Assembly: GCA_033439765.1 (NCBI GenBank)
Contig: JAULSN010000003.1
Span: 2,604,001 to 2,668,000, forward strand
Direction: 5' to 3'
DNA from: Lasiosphaeria ovina
Lineage: Eukaryota > Ascomycota > Sordariomycetes > Sordariales > Lasiosphaeriaceae
DNA: 64,000 bases
The notes beneath the pieces were generated by a model. The model was not told where the DNA came from. It did not search any database and saw only the letters and a list, made by a program, of their open reading frames with translations. A program made the position numbers and the translations under genes. Of the stretch, positions 12,051-24,619 are shown piece by piece. Position 1 is the stretch's first letter; every line of letters begins with the position of its first letter.

Positions 12051-14152
12051 ATGGAACCTACTAATACGATTAGCGAGCCAATAGAGGCCGCAAACTCAGG
12101 AACCAACTCTTCACATTCCCCAGAAGATATCAGAAATGCGGATAGCGTCAAAGTCATGCCTTCCCGTGGTATGTCATTGGACACTTTCCCTCGTATCATG
12201 CTGTTGCTGACTTTATCCCCTAAGGTATCGCCTCGGTCTTTTCGGAAATGGATGTATCTATCCAGACTGCCGAACACAATCAGTCCGATGTTGCAAACTG
12301 GAAGCCCTGGTATTATCGTCCGCTGTTCTTGGCCATCTTGATTACTCTTCAGCTTCTATACATTGGAGTATTGGAACTACTCATCCGAAAGTATCGGAAT
12401 GCCACACCAGAAGGCGCCAGCCTTAAGTCCACCCTCTACCGGAACAGCATCTTTGTCTACCGGGTCAACGACTACCCAACTTACTCTGCCTGGCAGCATG
12501 CCGCCTCTGTCTTTGCTCTCTGCAATAGTCTACTGTGGGAAATGGTATATGGCGGAGTCCATCGTCTCGAGCCTTTCCACCAGCTCACCAAACCCCAAGG
12601 TGCCTCGGTTGCCGAATCTCTCGCCCTAGACTATTCTAATGACCTGGCCTTCTGGGTCCCCATCAAGGCGATACTGAATGGACACTGGGCCGTTCTCACT
12701 GCGTCGCTTGGGCACCTTCTGGCTACCATCGGGACACCTGCGTTAACGCGCTTCGCTTGGTCCACAGGGATGCAGGAAGACGCCCTTTTAACGATCATCC
12801 ATGAGCCTTATATCCGCGCCCTACAAGGGCTCAACGCTATAGTTGCGGCGCTCGGTGCTCTCCTTATTGTCTTCTCGGTGACAAGACGGTCCGGCCTGCT
12901 TGCCGACGTGGCCACCATCGAGGATGCTGCTCGCCTTATCGCCGACAGCCCTATTCTTCCCCTCCTAAAGCAGATACCTTCATATGAGCGCATCAAGGCA
13001 ATACAGACATCGCTTTCACATCTTCGGTTTTGTCTACGCCACGTCCCAAAGAATTACCGGGGAGTTGGCCCAGCGCTGTCAGCCGAATTAGATCTAGTTC
13101 AGACAGATTCCTCACAGGATACACCATTAACAATTAAATCGACTCCCTCGCGTCACGTCTACAAAAAGTCTCGCCTGGAGGCGCATCCCTTTGGTCTGTG
13201 GGGTAGAGCTATCAGTCTCTGGATCATATTTTCATTCCTCGAAAACGGTTTCTTCCGTGCGGATTGGGGGTTTGACGCATCTGCTCTTCTACTATGGGTG
13301 AGGGTCGACATTTCGATATACCTCATCTTTAGTGAGGCACTGCAGAATAGTATGGCAGTCATCCAGCCGTTCTTCTGCCTGACGCCTTTCCGCCTGAGAC
13401 GGCGTAGACTACCGAGCCCACGCCCCAGAACAGCGATACAACTCAGGGTAACGCCTAGTGCGACGCTGCCTCTTCTAGCCCAGTCAGCATATCAGCGTCT
13501 GATTCCTATCCTTCTTGTCATCACCACTATGACCTTTGCGACCCAGATAATGAACATAGCGCTCTTGCCTATGTTGGAAATTGTCGTTACGAACCATGCC
13601 TACGGCTTCTCTACGTCCAATACTTTTGCAAGGACCAATCTGAGCATAATAGTCATCTCTCTCACCATTGGCGTCGTATCAACTCTTAACTTGTATTACA
13701 TCATCCACTCGCGACGATGCTGGGTTTTTATGCCGCGCAAACCGACAAGCCTTCTCTCTCGTCTCATGTATCTGTGCAACAGCGAGACGCTTCTCGCCGA
13801 AGTTCGAGCCAATGCGCCGCCTTCGGTCATGGCAACGCTGGGGTTTGACGCATGGAAAGCTCTAGAGGCCGGCCAGGGGGTCGATGAAAAGCAAGCGGCA
13901 GGCCGTTACTCGTTTGGCTGGTTCCGCGAACACGAAAATGATTGTGAGGAGGGCGGCGAAGGTAGCTGGTTCATCGGCGTGGAGCGCAGGAGGGCTCTGG
14001 CGATCCAGTACAGATATGGCGCAACAGAACCCAGTGCTGAGGACATCGAGTTGTGGAAGTATCTTCGTCGGCAATTCGACGGAGAATCTGAAGCAGTACA
14101 GCGCAGGGGTACTTCTGTAGTGGAGCAGAATCCCCCAACTCCTCCCTCCTAA
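12051..14152 (+). CDS. DUF3433-family multi-pass membrane protein
   Basis: Exons 12051-12168 and 12225-14152 encode 681 residues. The 56-nt intron starts GTATGT, has a GCTGAC branch site and ends CCTAAG. The N-terminal 45 residues are acidic and soluble. A TM helix follows (LFLAILITLQLLYIGVLELL), then the PFHQLTKPQGA block and a conserved VPIKAILNGHWAVLTASL region, both typical of fungal DUF3433 repeats. Further membrane helices lie near residues 205-225, 365-385, 470-500 and 520-545, and the cytoplasmic tail is polar. DUF3433 proteins are large fungal membrane proteins of unknown role. This one is shorter than many two-repeat members, so it may hold a single complete repeat plus a partial one. 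Confidence 0.85.
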
Positions 14153-15758
14153 TCACACCTACAACGATGTTCTTTCGCACATTGAATGGAGGACCACAAC
14201 TATCTTCGAAGGCGATTGATAGTTCCTGTTCTTAGCGAGATGAGGATGAGAGAAGCGCGGGCGATGAATGCAATGAAGGAGAAGAGGTAGAGACCCAAGT
14301 GAAGCAAAGAGGGAGGGGAGAAGTCGAGAGTACAAGAAAGGGCGTCGGGGAGGACGGGCTCTATTTATTCTAGGGGGCGTTGTTGGGTCGTGCGAGCACA
14401 CGGTCTGACGCGGTGCTATACACGACTGGGAAGGGCAGGTCGCGAAAAGTTGCCTATTTTCCTCTTCTAAGCTCCAGGCACTCAGATTACTACCCATTCG
14501 GTCTAACCCAATTTCAGTCACCTCCCTAATAATTTCATCGCTGTCGTCTAAGCAAAAGCGGCGAGGGGTGTTGTGGTCGACAAGGGCTGAGGAGAGCAAT
14601 ATTCGGGACTCGCAACAACTGGAGCTAAAAATATTCTGCAGGATCTCCGAGTCACGTAAAAACAGTACGCGAGAAGAAGTTAATTTTCCGGTAGTGTCTA
14701 GGGTAATAGGTCTCCCAAACGTGGTAATTGCCCCAGCGCCTTCATTTTCTGTCCTGTTATATGTCTTTCCTTCTCTCCATCGTGTTTTCCTGCTCCGGAA
14801 ATCCCCGGCCCCTGGATCTCCTTTCCCCAAAAATATATATCCACCAAAAAAAAAAAAGATACTGCGTGGGTTGCAAGTCCCAAGCCTCCATCCATTGCAT
14901 GGCGAGTTTTGTGTGCCTCTCTCCTCCCCCAGGGTGAATCCTGACCCGAGCTAACAGGTTGATGGCAGCTCTTTGTTGTGTCGCCTCAAAGCCAAACTGT
15001 CGATTGCCCGCCGCCTTAGTTGTCTGGCTGTCCTCATCCACTGCGAGAGGTTTCCGGTCGGTAATGTGGTAGGGAGTGGCCGAGGAGAAGAGAACAGAGC
15101 CAGCGTCGCAGCTGAATAAACGCCAGGTCAAGGCTCCATCGGAAGATCCGGAGCGATTTCCACAATAAACAGGCATTAATCACGCGGTGACGTGATGCTG
15201 TTTGAGACGATGAGAGAACCAAGCAACCTCCGTGGTAATTTTATGGCACAATCTTGGCCGCACTTGGTCGCCACGGCGGTATCAGACCAATTTTGGCGGG
15301 ATTTGTAAACGACTCGGGGGGGGATAAAGGTGACTAGTAATTTACAACTGGCAAGTGGTGTCAAATCGGAATGGACTGGGCTTGGTGAATGTCGTGTTAC
15401 TGGTTGGTACCCCGCTCAATAACCCAGTCCCTCTTGGTACCACGGCCATTGTACAAGTGAGTGGAATACTGAGTGGAACGAGTAGAAAGTCCATATTATT
15501 AGGAAGGCATGGGAAAATTGCCCGTCCCTGAGACACTGGATGTTGTCGACAGGCTCGACAAGCCGTCCAGCGGCAAGCTGCTCAATGTCCTTGTCAAGGG
15601 GTGGGAGAAGAATCCTGGTATGAGCTACTACGACGGCTGCGTTCTGGACTGGTGAGGCTGGTAAGTTTGGATCGATTCCGGAGTGTAATTAGACTAGACG
15701 CCGGAGGCCCTGTGAGCGGAGTGTTAGATTCGATCATGAAATTTTAAAGAGTTTAGTA
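14153..15758. other. Intergenic region between convergent genes
   Basis: This stretch lies between the 3' ends of the DUF3433 gene (+) and the SNF2 gene (-). A 223-codon minus-strand frame (14159-14830) is low in conserved character and probably spurious. At 15509-15655 (+) a 48-codon frame reads like a fragment of a real protein (KLPVPETLDVVDRLDKPSSG at its start) and ends at a GT-rich junction. I cannot name it and treat it as a possible gene fragment. Confidence 0.4.
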
Positions 15759-18700
15759 TCATTGAATGCATATTCTTTTGCTTACTTCGAGGTGGTCGAA
15801 CCCCTCTTGTGCCCCGCGCCCTTTCTTCTCCAGCAGAACCTCCTCGAGCTTTCGCTTGGACTCTTGGAGATCGAGGACCCGCTGTGGTAATTTGTTAGCG
15901 AATGTTTGTGTCCGATAGGGAGTGGTGCAATTCACTTCTTCGAACGTGTCCCGCACGAAAAACCTCACGGTCGTGACCTCTCTCTGCTGGCCGAGACGAT
16001 AGATTCTGGCTAGGGCCTGTTCCTCGACGGCAGGGTTCCTAAGGGTTTCGTGTTATTTACACGATCATGCAAAGGTTATCGGAATGTGTGGGGGTAAACA
16101 TACCAATGGGGCTCCACGAGGTAAGCTCGGCATGCTTCGGTGAGCGTCAACCTGTGCAAAAGAACCTGTCGTCAGTTAAACTAGTCCAGATTGAAGGGAT
16201 CATAGTATCGAAACCCACCCGACAGCGCCGCAAGACAGAGTCAAGAGAAACACCTGGACTGTTGCGTCTTTTCTGAACCTGTCAATGATGGACTGTCTGT
16301 TCTTTTGCTGCACCTTGCCGTCGAAGCGCACGAATTTGATGTTCTGCTGCTTCAGTCCGGCCTGCACGAGATCCAGCGTCATTCGCCAGCTTGAGAACAC
16401 GACACTGATTGCACACATTGTTAGTCTTACTCCTTCATCTTCGTCACCATCATTAATGCTCACCTCTTTTCACCGCTGGGAAGATGCGCAAGCTGCGAGA
16501 CCAACGCCTTGACTTTACTGGAAAGCCCAAACTGCGCCAGCGACGACGCTGCGCCCCCCAGCGCGCCGTCCCCGCTCGCCATGTCTCGGCTCTCCTCTAA
16601 GGCCGTCCAGCTGACCGAGACGGGCGCGAAGGGGTGCGCGGTGCCGTGTCCGCAGGTCAGGGGTTTGTTGCGGCGGGCGCAGCGCTGTACGCAGTCGCTG
16701 CAGAGAAACGCCAGGCACTGCGCGAAGACGGGCTGCACGGGCGACGACTCGCAGTCCAGCAGCGCCGTGGTCGTGTCGCACGAGGCGCGGCAGTTCCCGC
16801 AGGCCACCAGGTCCATCTCGCGCTGCAGATTGAAGGCCTGCTGCGCGACCCTGCTCCAGTCACCAACGTCGCCGGATGACTTGTCTCCAGACACAGCCAG
16901 GTCGTGCCGCGTGTCGTAGTGCAGGCCCAGGTCGCACACCATGCGCAGCGCGTTGATGCGCTGCATGACGGTGATGTACGAGTTGGACGCCGCGCCGGGC
17001 TCGCCGTCGCTGAACGCCTCGTCGGCCCGGGCGATGATCTGGTGCTTGAGTTTCTCGTAGAGCTCTCGCTCGACGGCGTTGAACTCGACGGGGAACTTGA
17101 GGTCGACGCGCGGGGGAAGGTCGATGACCGTCTTGGGCCGGCGCAGGATCAGACTGCTGGACAGGTTCTTGAGCCGCTTCGCTGCTTCCTCGATGTCTCC
17201 CGTCTTCCACATCTGTCCAATGTCGAGCTCGAACTGCCTAGCATCGTCGTAGGGGTGCGCTCGGATGAACTTGAGGAGTGCCGAAAGGTCTCCGATGCGG
17301 TTTTGGATGGGCGTGCCTGTCACTGCCCATCTCGACGTCCCATCAAGAGCGCACACTGCTCTGGCCATCTGAGATTGGGTGTTCCGAATGACATGGGCTA
17401 TCTCTTTGTCAGTAAATCCGCGTTGTGGTAATCTCACGATAATCGGACAGGTACCTTCGTCGAGAATGATCCGCTTCCAGCATGTCGAAAATAACACGCT
17501 GTTGGGGGCTTTGTGCCCGCCACCCCAGTCACCCGTCACTGTGTGGTATGTGGATATAACAATGTCGTACGGCGACAGATCATCCGCTTCTGTGAGTTTT
17601 TCCTTTCCGTAATGACGGCGCCAGGTGATCCCGCCTCGTCTGACATGCCTGCGATTTTGTTAGTTCTAGTCCATCCTGTAATTATGGAACTAATTGAGGT
17701 GATGGCTGACTGGGATAGCTGTTCTTCCCATGTGTCGAGGACTTTTAAAGTGTCAATGATTGTCAGCCTTGATCTGCTCGAACTTGAATGAACAGGAGCT
17801 TGACTCACGCGGCGGTGGAACAAGGATCAACGAAGGCATGCGGACTGGGGACGGCAGGCCCGACCCAGGGTTATGGAAGGCTCCGCTCCTGTCAGTTGCC
17901 ACCAGGGCAATCATGGTCAAGGTTTTGCCGAGACCCATTGGGTCGGCCACGATGCCGCCGCAGAACTCGGGTGGTTCATCGCGGTGAGCCGAATTAGATA
18001 TTTTGTTAACAAAGCTAGGAGCGTGATTTCATGTCAATCAGTGGTTAGCTGTTGAGTCAAACGTGTTGCTGGCCAAACTCACCAGGTCGCTTGACTCGTC
18101 TGCATCAGATCCCAGAAATCGGAAGATCGAGTATCAAAGTTCCATCCTTTCTCTCGTTCGAGCAAGAAGCTTAGCGCCTGCTTTTGATGCCTACGACGCC
18201 GTTAGCGGATGTCTGTCGGCAGGGCCGAAAGAGGCATTCCAACCTCTTGAGTGAAGGCAGTATGGCCTCTGGCTGTGGGGCTTCAGGAAGATCTTGATGA
18301 GCGTCCAGAATGCCAAGCACGTCGTTGTCTCGGGTGATGTTCTCAAAGAGGTCTTGATCCAAGGTCAAGCCCGTCAAGCTCGGGTCGGATGTCATTGGGC
18401 AATTGTCGATGTCGAGCGAAGAGAGACGATGGGGGTTGCAGTACTTGACGTCCATGTCGCAGCCTCTGGGGTCTTGAAGGTACATATCGAGGTCTTGGAA
18501 GAACTCGCCGACATCCTCGCACAGGTCCCACGGCCCGTAAACGATGATGGACAGGGAGCACGGGACAGCCACTGGTCCGAACCGCAACCTCGACTGACCG
18601 GTTGGCTGAGAATGCACGTCACTGGCGGCACAAAAGGCTTGGAGTCTGAGGCTGGCCTGGCCCAGAAGTTCCTCGAAAACATCGACAAACTCGGAACCCA

Positions 18701-19204
18701 GTGCTCCAGAGGATTCCGGACTGAACAGAGCCGTAAACTTGGAGCTGGATTGGATAGCCACCGGGAACTCGTTTGACCCTTGGTGTGCGTCATTAGCCGT
18801 CCTGATATACTTCCCGTGAAACCCTGTCACCTACAGTTGCAAGTGCGTTCATTGATTAGCTTCCATTGCTTTTAGTTTTGCGAGTCGCGACGATGAGGCT
18901 AGGAAATGCCTGTGTATACCATGCCGTAACACACTAGGGTATCTCCGGCCGTGGGTGCTTTGGAATTCGGTGGAGTTTTGCTCGCACAGGACTCAGCAAA
19001 GCCTTGCCCCAGAAAATTGGGCGCTTGGTTCGTGTCCACCATATTGACGTCGCTCTCCGTGGCTGGCCATTGTGAACTGTGGCTGTAGCTGTTTTGAGGG
19101 GTAATCCGACTTGCTGTGGGATAAGATTTCGGGGCCTGGGAAGCTTGGGCCTGTTGCTCCCATTCGTCCTCCAGCCTACGTTTCTTTCGTCTTGAGGGGT
19201 CCAT
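15759..19204 (-). CDS. SNF2-family DNA-dependent ATPase (Rad5/HLTF-like)
   Basis: Eleven exons: 19204-18920, 18830-18244, 18190-18083, 18014-17809, 17741-17711, 17648-17455, 17397-16464, 16404-16219, 16151-16104, 16038-15936, 15881-15759. All junctions keep phase, giving 934 residues. Motifs in order: basic N-terminus (RRKKRRLEDEW), LKRHQKQALSFLLEREKGW, Walker A DPMGLGKTLT, LILVPPPLLDTWEEQL, Walker B LDEAHVIRN, motif III TGTPIQNRIGDL, then the C-terminal lobe with SVVFSSWRM, LTEA and ARIYRLGQQREV. A Cys-rich insert between the lobes (CGNC...CASC-like spacing, then CSDCVQRC and CGHG) sits where Rad5/HLTF proteins carry a RING, but is not a clean RING. The family translocates on DNA in repair or chromatin remodelling. 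The GTCAGC and GTTGGA donors are weak but are the only ones that preserve the conserved sequence. Confidence 0.9.
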
Positions 19205-19586
19205 GCTTCTTGGCTTTGGTGTTTTGGCGTCTGGTGCGGTTCTCTAGCGAGAATTGCCGTCTCAAGCGTTCGTCGAGAGCACCTTTGGATTGAGCACGAG
19301 GTTTTGCAAGAAAATCGTTGGGCCACCGACAAATGAGCCAAGGCAGAATTTCGGCGCCCTCTTGCATGGCTGCCTTGCCGCGAGCTTTATGATAGGGTAG
19401 GATGGTAACACGGGGATGAGCTTGCAGAAAGGGGCTTGCACTGCCCCCTCTCTCGAGCACTGAGGTTCAATCTCACCACCCCCCAAAGACCCCCGCGCCA
19501 AATCATGGTTTTTTTTTTCCTCCCCTCTGCCGCGACCTTGTGGTCTTCAATTTCCACCTCGATCTCTTGCCTGGCCGACGCGAACA
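19205..19586. promoter_or_regulatory. Bidirectional promoter region between SNF2 ATPase and NLR
   Basis: The two start codons lie 382 bp apart in opposite directions, so both promoters must fit here. A T-run lies near 19508-19518. No specific operator is recognised. Confidence 0.45.
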
Positions 19587-22500
19587 ATGCCGCTCAAAGC
19601 GCCCGCGCCTGCGCAATCGGCGGCCAGACGCGCAATCGAAAATGCGTTCAAGGATTTGGAGCGCACCATTTCCCCAGCCGATTCCCGTGATTTTGGCTCG
19701 ACCACACTCGACGATGTCAGAAAGGCGGCCATCGACATTGAGCGCCAGCTCGCGGCCCGGCAGTCCCTGCGCAACATGCGACGGCTGGAGCCTCTTTTCC
19801 AGGGCCTGGAACACTACGCCAAGATCATCGACGTCCTGTGCAACGGAACCGACTACATATCATGGATTTGGGCTCCAATTAAGCTCATCATGAAGGTAAA
19901 GTCCTGTTTGCTCAGCGAGGCCGAGCCATCAATGGGGTTTCCAGGTCATTTCAGGTCTTTTCTCTAATTGGGAGCTCGGCGCAGATCTCGAGCGACTACG
20001 TTGAAGCGTTTGAGCGAATCATCAAGGCTTATTCGCAGATTGCCGCTTCGCTTGGGAGGTTTCGGCTTCTGGAGCAGTCATTCAAGGGCAAGCCGCAGCT
20101 GTATCCAACCTTCGCCATCTTCTATGCCGACATCCTCCGCTTCCACAAGGCGGCGTACAAATTCGTCACACGTCGCTGTAAGATGGCACGCAATGAACAC
20201 CGCGGCAATTTTGGGCCATGAAACTGACTTTTGCAACTTTCAGGTTGGAAAATCATCTTCGTGACAGCGTGGGGTCGGTTTCAGCGCGAATTTGAAAACA
20301 TTCTTGAAGATCTCAAAAACCACGAGGATCTCATCGACAAAGAGGTCAACGCCCATAACATTGTTGAGGCTAGAGAGATGAGGGCTCACCTGGAGGCCTG
20401 GAGAATCGAGAGCTCTGAGAGGCTTGCCAGAGAAGAAAAAGAACGAACAGCGAGGCAGCTCCAGGATCTTACCAGCTGGCTGCGACTGGACGACTCGGAC
20501 CAAATCGTTCTTCTTGACTCGATCATAAAAGTGGGCACCAACTATCCAGGCACCGTAGACTGGATTGTCAAGAAACCACAAGTGGTTGCCTGGCTGCGGC
20601 CAACGTCCGAAGTTCCATTCCTGTGGCTCCAGGGGGGTCCCGGAACAGGCAAAAGTGTCATAATTGGGCGTCTTTTAGCCTTCCTCAAGGCCTCGAAATC
20701 CTCTTTGGTTCTCAGTCACGCCTGTTCGTACTCGTATAATTCTTCAACCATGTATGACCAGATCATCAAATCCCTGCTTCTTCAATGCACACGGGGTGAT
20801 GGTGACCTGGTGGCGCATATCTGGGAAGAGTACGTCGGAGGCAAGCAGCCCACTCTCCCGCTTCTTGAAAAGCTTCTCGAAACTGCCATCGAGATCATTT
20901 CCGGCAACAAGCAGGGCAACAACACTGTTCACATAATCCTTGACGGACTGGATGAATGCCCCAGCGACAAACAACGTCGTCTTATCCGACTGATGGAGAG
21001 GCTCGTCTCGGTGGGAAACACATGCAAGGTGCTCGTCTCCAGCAGGGACTCAACGGCCCTCCAGGGACGACTAAAGAGTAAATCCATTGTTTCTCTGTGG
21101 GAAGAGAAGGCGAGCCTTACAGAAGCAATTGCAAAATTTTCCGAACTTCGGCTCGGATTCATGGGCGACAAGTTGATGCAACTTGGAATTACAGAGGAGA
21201 CCAAGATGAAACTTGCCAAACGGATAGGAGACAAGTCAGACGGTGAGTCCCACATTCATTCCCAATGTAACCGTTCAACTAACGAACCTGGCCGACTTGC
21301 CGCATGTATGTTAGGAATGTTCCTCTGGGCATGCCTGGTCTTGAACTACTTGACGGCGAATTTTTTTTACAGCGGCGACGAATTCGTGGAGGCGGTGGAC
21401 GGCTTGCCCCCAGAGCTTTCGCAGTTGTCAGTCTATATTCTTAATAGTCCCTTGCAAGCAAGAGACATACTGACTTCCCCCAAGTTACGAGAAGATACTA
21501 TCACGTGTTTTATCCGACCTGGACTCTCGCTCAGCTGCCCGACTCAAGACGATATTTGGCTGGATAGCATTCTCCAAGCGTCCACTTCAGAAGTCGGAGC
21601 TGCAGTCTGCTCTCTTATTCCACGATGATGGGCCAGCGGGATCTCATCCGGTGCCAGCATATGTACTTGAGGCGTGCAAGCCCCTCGTGGAAGAGCGGCG
21701 AAATTCCACCCTTGTCTTCATCCACGTTTCAGTTAAAGAGTAAGCCCAAAATATCGCAAAACTCGTAACTGCCACTGACGCTCACTAGCTTCCTTTTGAG
21801 CGACGCCTGCAAAATCTCTGTTCGCATGGATGACTTCGCGGTGCGGTGGGAAAACGGTATCGCTTCATTGAGATGTCTCCGTGCCGCGCTCGACGTCTTC
21901 AACCCCCGCTCTAACAAGTACAACCGAGAGATTCAACTCATACGTGGAGTCTGGGGCTTCGTTGCTTATGCGTCCGAATTCTGGGACCTTCAACTGGTAG
22001 AAATGGTCACTCTTCCAGTAGTGAATTGGGATGCTCGATTCGGTGCGGTGGCTGCCGAGCTATCAGCTGCGTTGGCCACATCGCGACTGGGCCATGTCGA
22101 TACCCCCCACGGCCAAGTCATCGCGGAACTTAAGCCAATCCAATGCCTTCATAGTCTCTGGTACGACGCCACGATCAGCTTGCAAGATCGCTCCGAGGGA
22201 CGCGCGCGCCCACAAGATGTCCAAACAGGAGGTGAGCCCTACCGAATTTCTCCATGTTGCGCAAAGCACGTAGCTAATTGACAAGGTAGATGATATGAAG
22301 GAGCCCACGCACATTCGCCACATTTCCGAGAACTACGAGACAGCCGTACAACACTTAGTAAGCCTTGAAGACCACTACGAGGCCACTGCATCCGAGCTGG
22401 CGCTGTTCCGCGAGAATTTTGCCGGACACGCCTACCCCTGCCGCTTTGCCTCGTGTTCCCATGCTGCTACAGGATTCAAGACCAGTGAGGAGCGCAACGG

Positions 22501-24619
22501 ACATGAATCGTCACACACGCCCCAATTTCCTTGCACCGAGCCACGCTGCCAATACCCCCCGTTCACCTCTAGCAGAGCTCTAAAGAAGCATAAATCAGAG
22601 TGCCATGACAAACAACGTGTCAAGTTGATTGTCGGGAGAACAATTTTGTCTGGAAACCGCGTGATTGAAAGCCAAGCCGAAGTCAAAGCGATAGGACTCG
22701 GAGAGCCTGGCTACAGACCAAACTTCTCTTGGGAACGGCCAATAGAAAACACGAGGGGTAGTGTTACGGAAACCGCGAAGCGCCACCTGCAGCAGCGTCT
22801 CGCTGCACAAGACAATATGCTACCCGCAAACGGAAACAACAGCGTTGATACCATTAGATTGACTGCGGATGGTGGTCTTGCAGAATCTGAGAGCGGGAGT
22901 CCTGCCACCTCCAACGATACCGGCGACCGAGGCTGGTTCGACGAAATGTTTCCTTCTGAGCCTGTTCCTGTTAAAGATAACAGCGCTGGTGGTTGGGAAC
23001 ACCTTCATCTTGCGGAATTCAACCAGAAACTCACAGGCGCAACGGATTCCAGGACTACTTCACCCTCACTGGCTCCAATTATAGACCCCAAATTATGGGA
23101 TCAGCTGACGGGGGGTCTGACGGGGGGTGAGCGAGCTACTGATGTGACGGGGAGAACCCCCGGACAGACGGGTCTCGATCTAATGTACCGTGCCGCATGT
23201 GGTCCTCATGACGAGCTGGCCCCAGTCTCCGACCCGCACTTTCCCGGAAATGAGGACAGCAATAACGGAGGTTCTAACGTTCCTGACCGCAACCTAGTTC
23301 AGTATGAATTCGGCGATACAGTACCCAGTCAAGTTGACGGAAAGATTCACGATGAAGTTGATAGATACGATAACGATCCGTATGCCAATATACCGTCCGC
23401 GCCAGGCCCCTCTGCCGGCACCCGCTACTTTGAGGGAATTGATGACTCCGATGAGCCGCCTCTGCCAGGTCAGTATGGTTTTTACACCAAACAGAGCGCG
23501 GGTCTCCTTAAGACGGTCCATTCGCTAAACACAGTTACAACAGGCAAGGCCGCCACTTCCAAGCCTGGCTTTCCGTCATACGACCCAGACTACTACCTCA
23601 ACTCGAATATAGATAACGTGCGTGATAAGCGAGTTAGCCAGACAAGCGAGTTAGCCACCCGATTTCCCTAACATAACCCTGAAATTTAACCCTTGCTAAA
23701 ATCACCAAACCTTAGTAAAAGGCCCCGAGATTTGATATTAGGGTTTATAATAATGAAGAAACTTATTATGATTTTATGTAAAATTTTACACTAAGTATAA
23801 GATAGTAAACTTGTAGTTACAATCTTGCCTACATATATAACCCTAGGGTTATATTCCGTTTTTCAAGGCTAAATTAGTCAGCAAGTAATGGTATACATTT
23901 TTACTCATATTATATACTTATATTACAAGTTTGAAGTTTTTAGAAGTTTTTACTAAGAATTAGATGACTTTTATAAAGATATATTCTCAGGGTTATATAT
24001 GAGAAGTTGAAGTGGCTAGCTCGCTTGTCTGGCTAACTCGCTTATCACGCACGTTAGCGGTGCTAGATTTTTTGATTCCAATAAGTTCAGACTCCCCAAG
24101 TTCAGACTCCCCTCCTGGAGCCAATTCGTCAAGAAAACCACGGATGATGCATCTCATGACTCGAAGAACGGCGAGGTCAGCGCTTCGCAATCTATGGCTC
24201 TATCTCTATCTCATCATCCAAGCAGCAAAGTAGACATTAATTTCAACGACTCCGGAAAGGATGGAGGCGTTGGCTCTGATACTCCCAGCACCTCCAGCAA
24301 CACCAAGACCGGGGAGAGCGGCAATTTCGGACCCTTCCCGCGGCGGCAGCTCCCTCCTAGCTACTTGTCGCTGGACCTGAATAAAAGCTATGCCGGCACT
24401 AGTTTCGGGTTTCGTCCCGAGCAGCTCAGCCCTCCATTTGCTGACCAAAAGGAGACAGATTTGGCTCGAGCTGCTCGTCGGCAGAATGAGGTCGAACGAT
24501 ATTTGAGTAGTGGGAGAAGGGATCGATTTGTAAGTGATGCTGATGCCATCGACTCTTTAATGCGACTAGAAAGCCGAAACAATATGCTGTTGCGTCCAAC
24601 CGGGTCAAAAAGAGGGTAG
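19587..24619 (+). CDS. NACHT-type NLR (STAND ATPase) with Cys/His region, last exon interrupted by a TIR element
   Basis: Exons 19587-19895, 19955-20177, 20244-21242, 21315-21426, 21485-21739, 21789-22231 and 22290 onward. As sequenced, translation stops at 23671 inside the inserted element (1240 residues). Leaving out the element plus one TA (441 bp, a multiple of three) gives an open frame to 24619 (1409 residues). N-terminal domain: residues 1-180 resemble DUF7708 (DDVRKAAIDIERQ, RRLEPLFQGLEHYAKIIDVL). NACHT: Walker A GGPGTGKS near 307 and Walker B IILDGLDECP near 407, then MFLWACLVLNYL. Residues about 830-885 hold paired Cys/His segments (CRFASC, CTEPRCQY, H-x-x-x-C) resembling degenerate C2H2 fingers. 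The tail is disordered. Fungal NLRs sense non-self and signal cell death. Splicing of the element as an intron cannot be excluded. Confidence 0.85.
23616..23658 (+). repeat. Left terminal inverted repeat of the NLR-inserted element
   Basis: 43 bp, matching the reverse complement of 24012-24054 except for one T/C difference. It contains two copies of GCGAGTTAGCCA separated by GACAA. Confidence 0.92.
24012..24054 (-). repeat. Right terminal inverted repeat of the NLR-inserted element
   Basis: 43 bp, the reverse complement of the left repeat with one mismatch. A TA follows immediately at 24055-24056. Confidence 0.92.

Larger units (their letters stand above)
23616..24054. mobile_element. MITE-like DNA transposon (Tc1/pogo-Fot type ends) inserted in NLR exon
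   Basis: A 439-bp AT-rich element with 43-bp terminal inverted repeats (23616-23658 and 24012-24054, one mismatch) beginning ACGTGCGTGA. It is flanked by the dinucleotide TA on both sides (23614-23615, 24055-24056), the duplication made by Tc1/mariner/pogo transposases. Each TIR holds a direct repeat of GCGAGTTAGCCA, an arrangement seen in fungal Fot/pogo elements. There is no transposase frame inside, so it is non-autonomous. It interrupts the C-terminal coding region of the NLR. Confidence 0.9.

Noticed and set aside
14159..14830. 223-codon minus-strand frame
   Set aside because: No domain, signal or conserved block; Leu/Arg/Ser-rich read of pyrimidine-rich DNA at the 3' side of two convergent genes.
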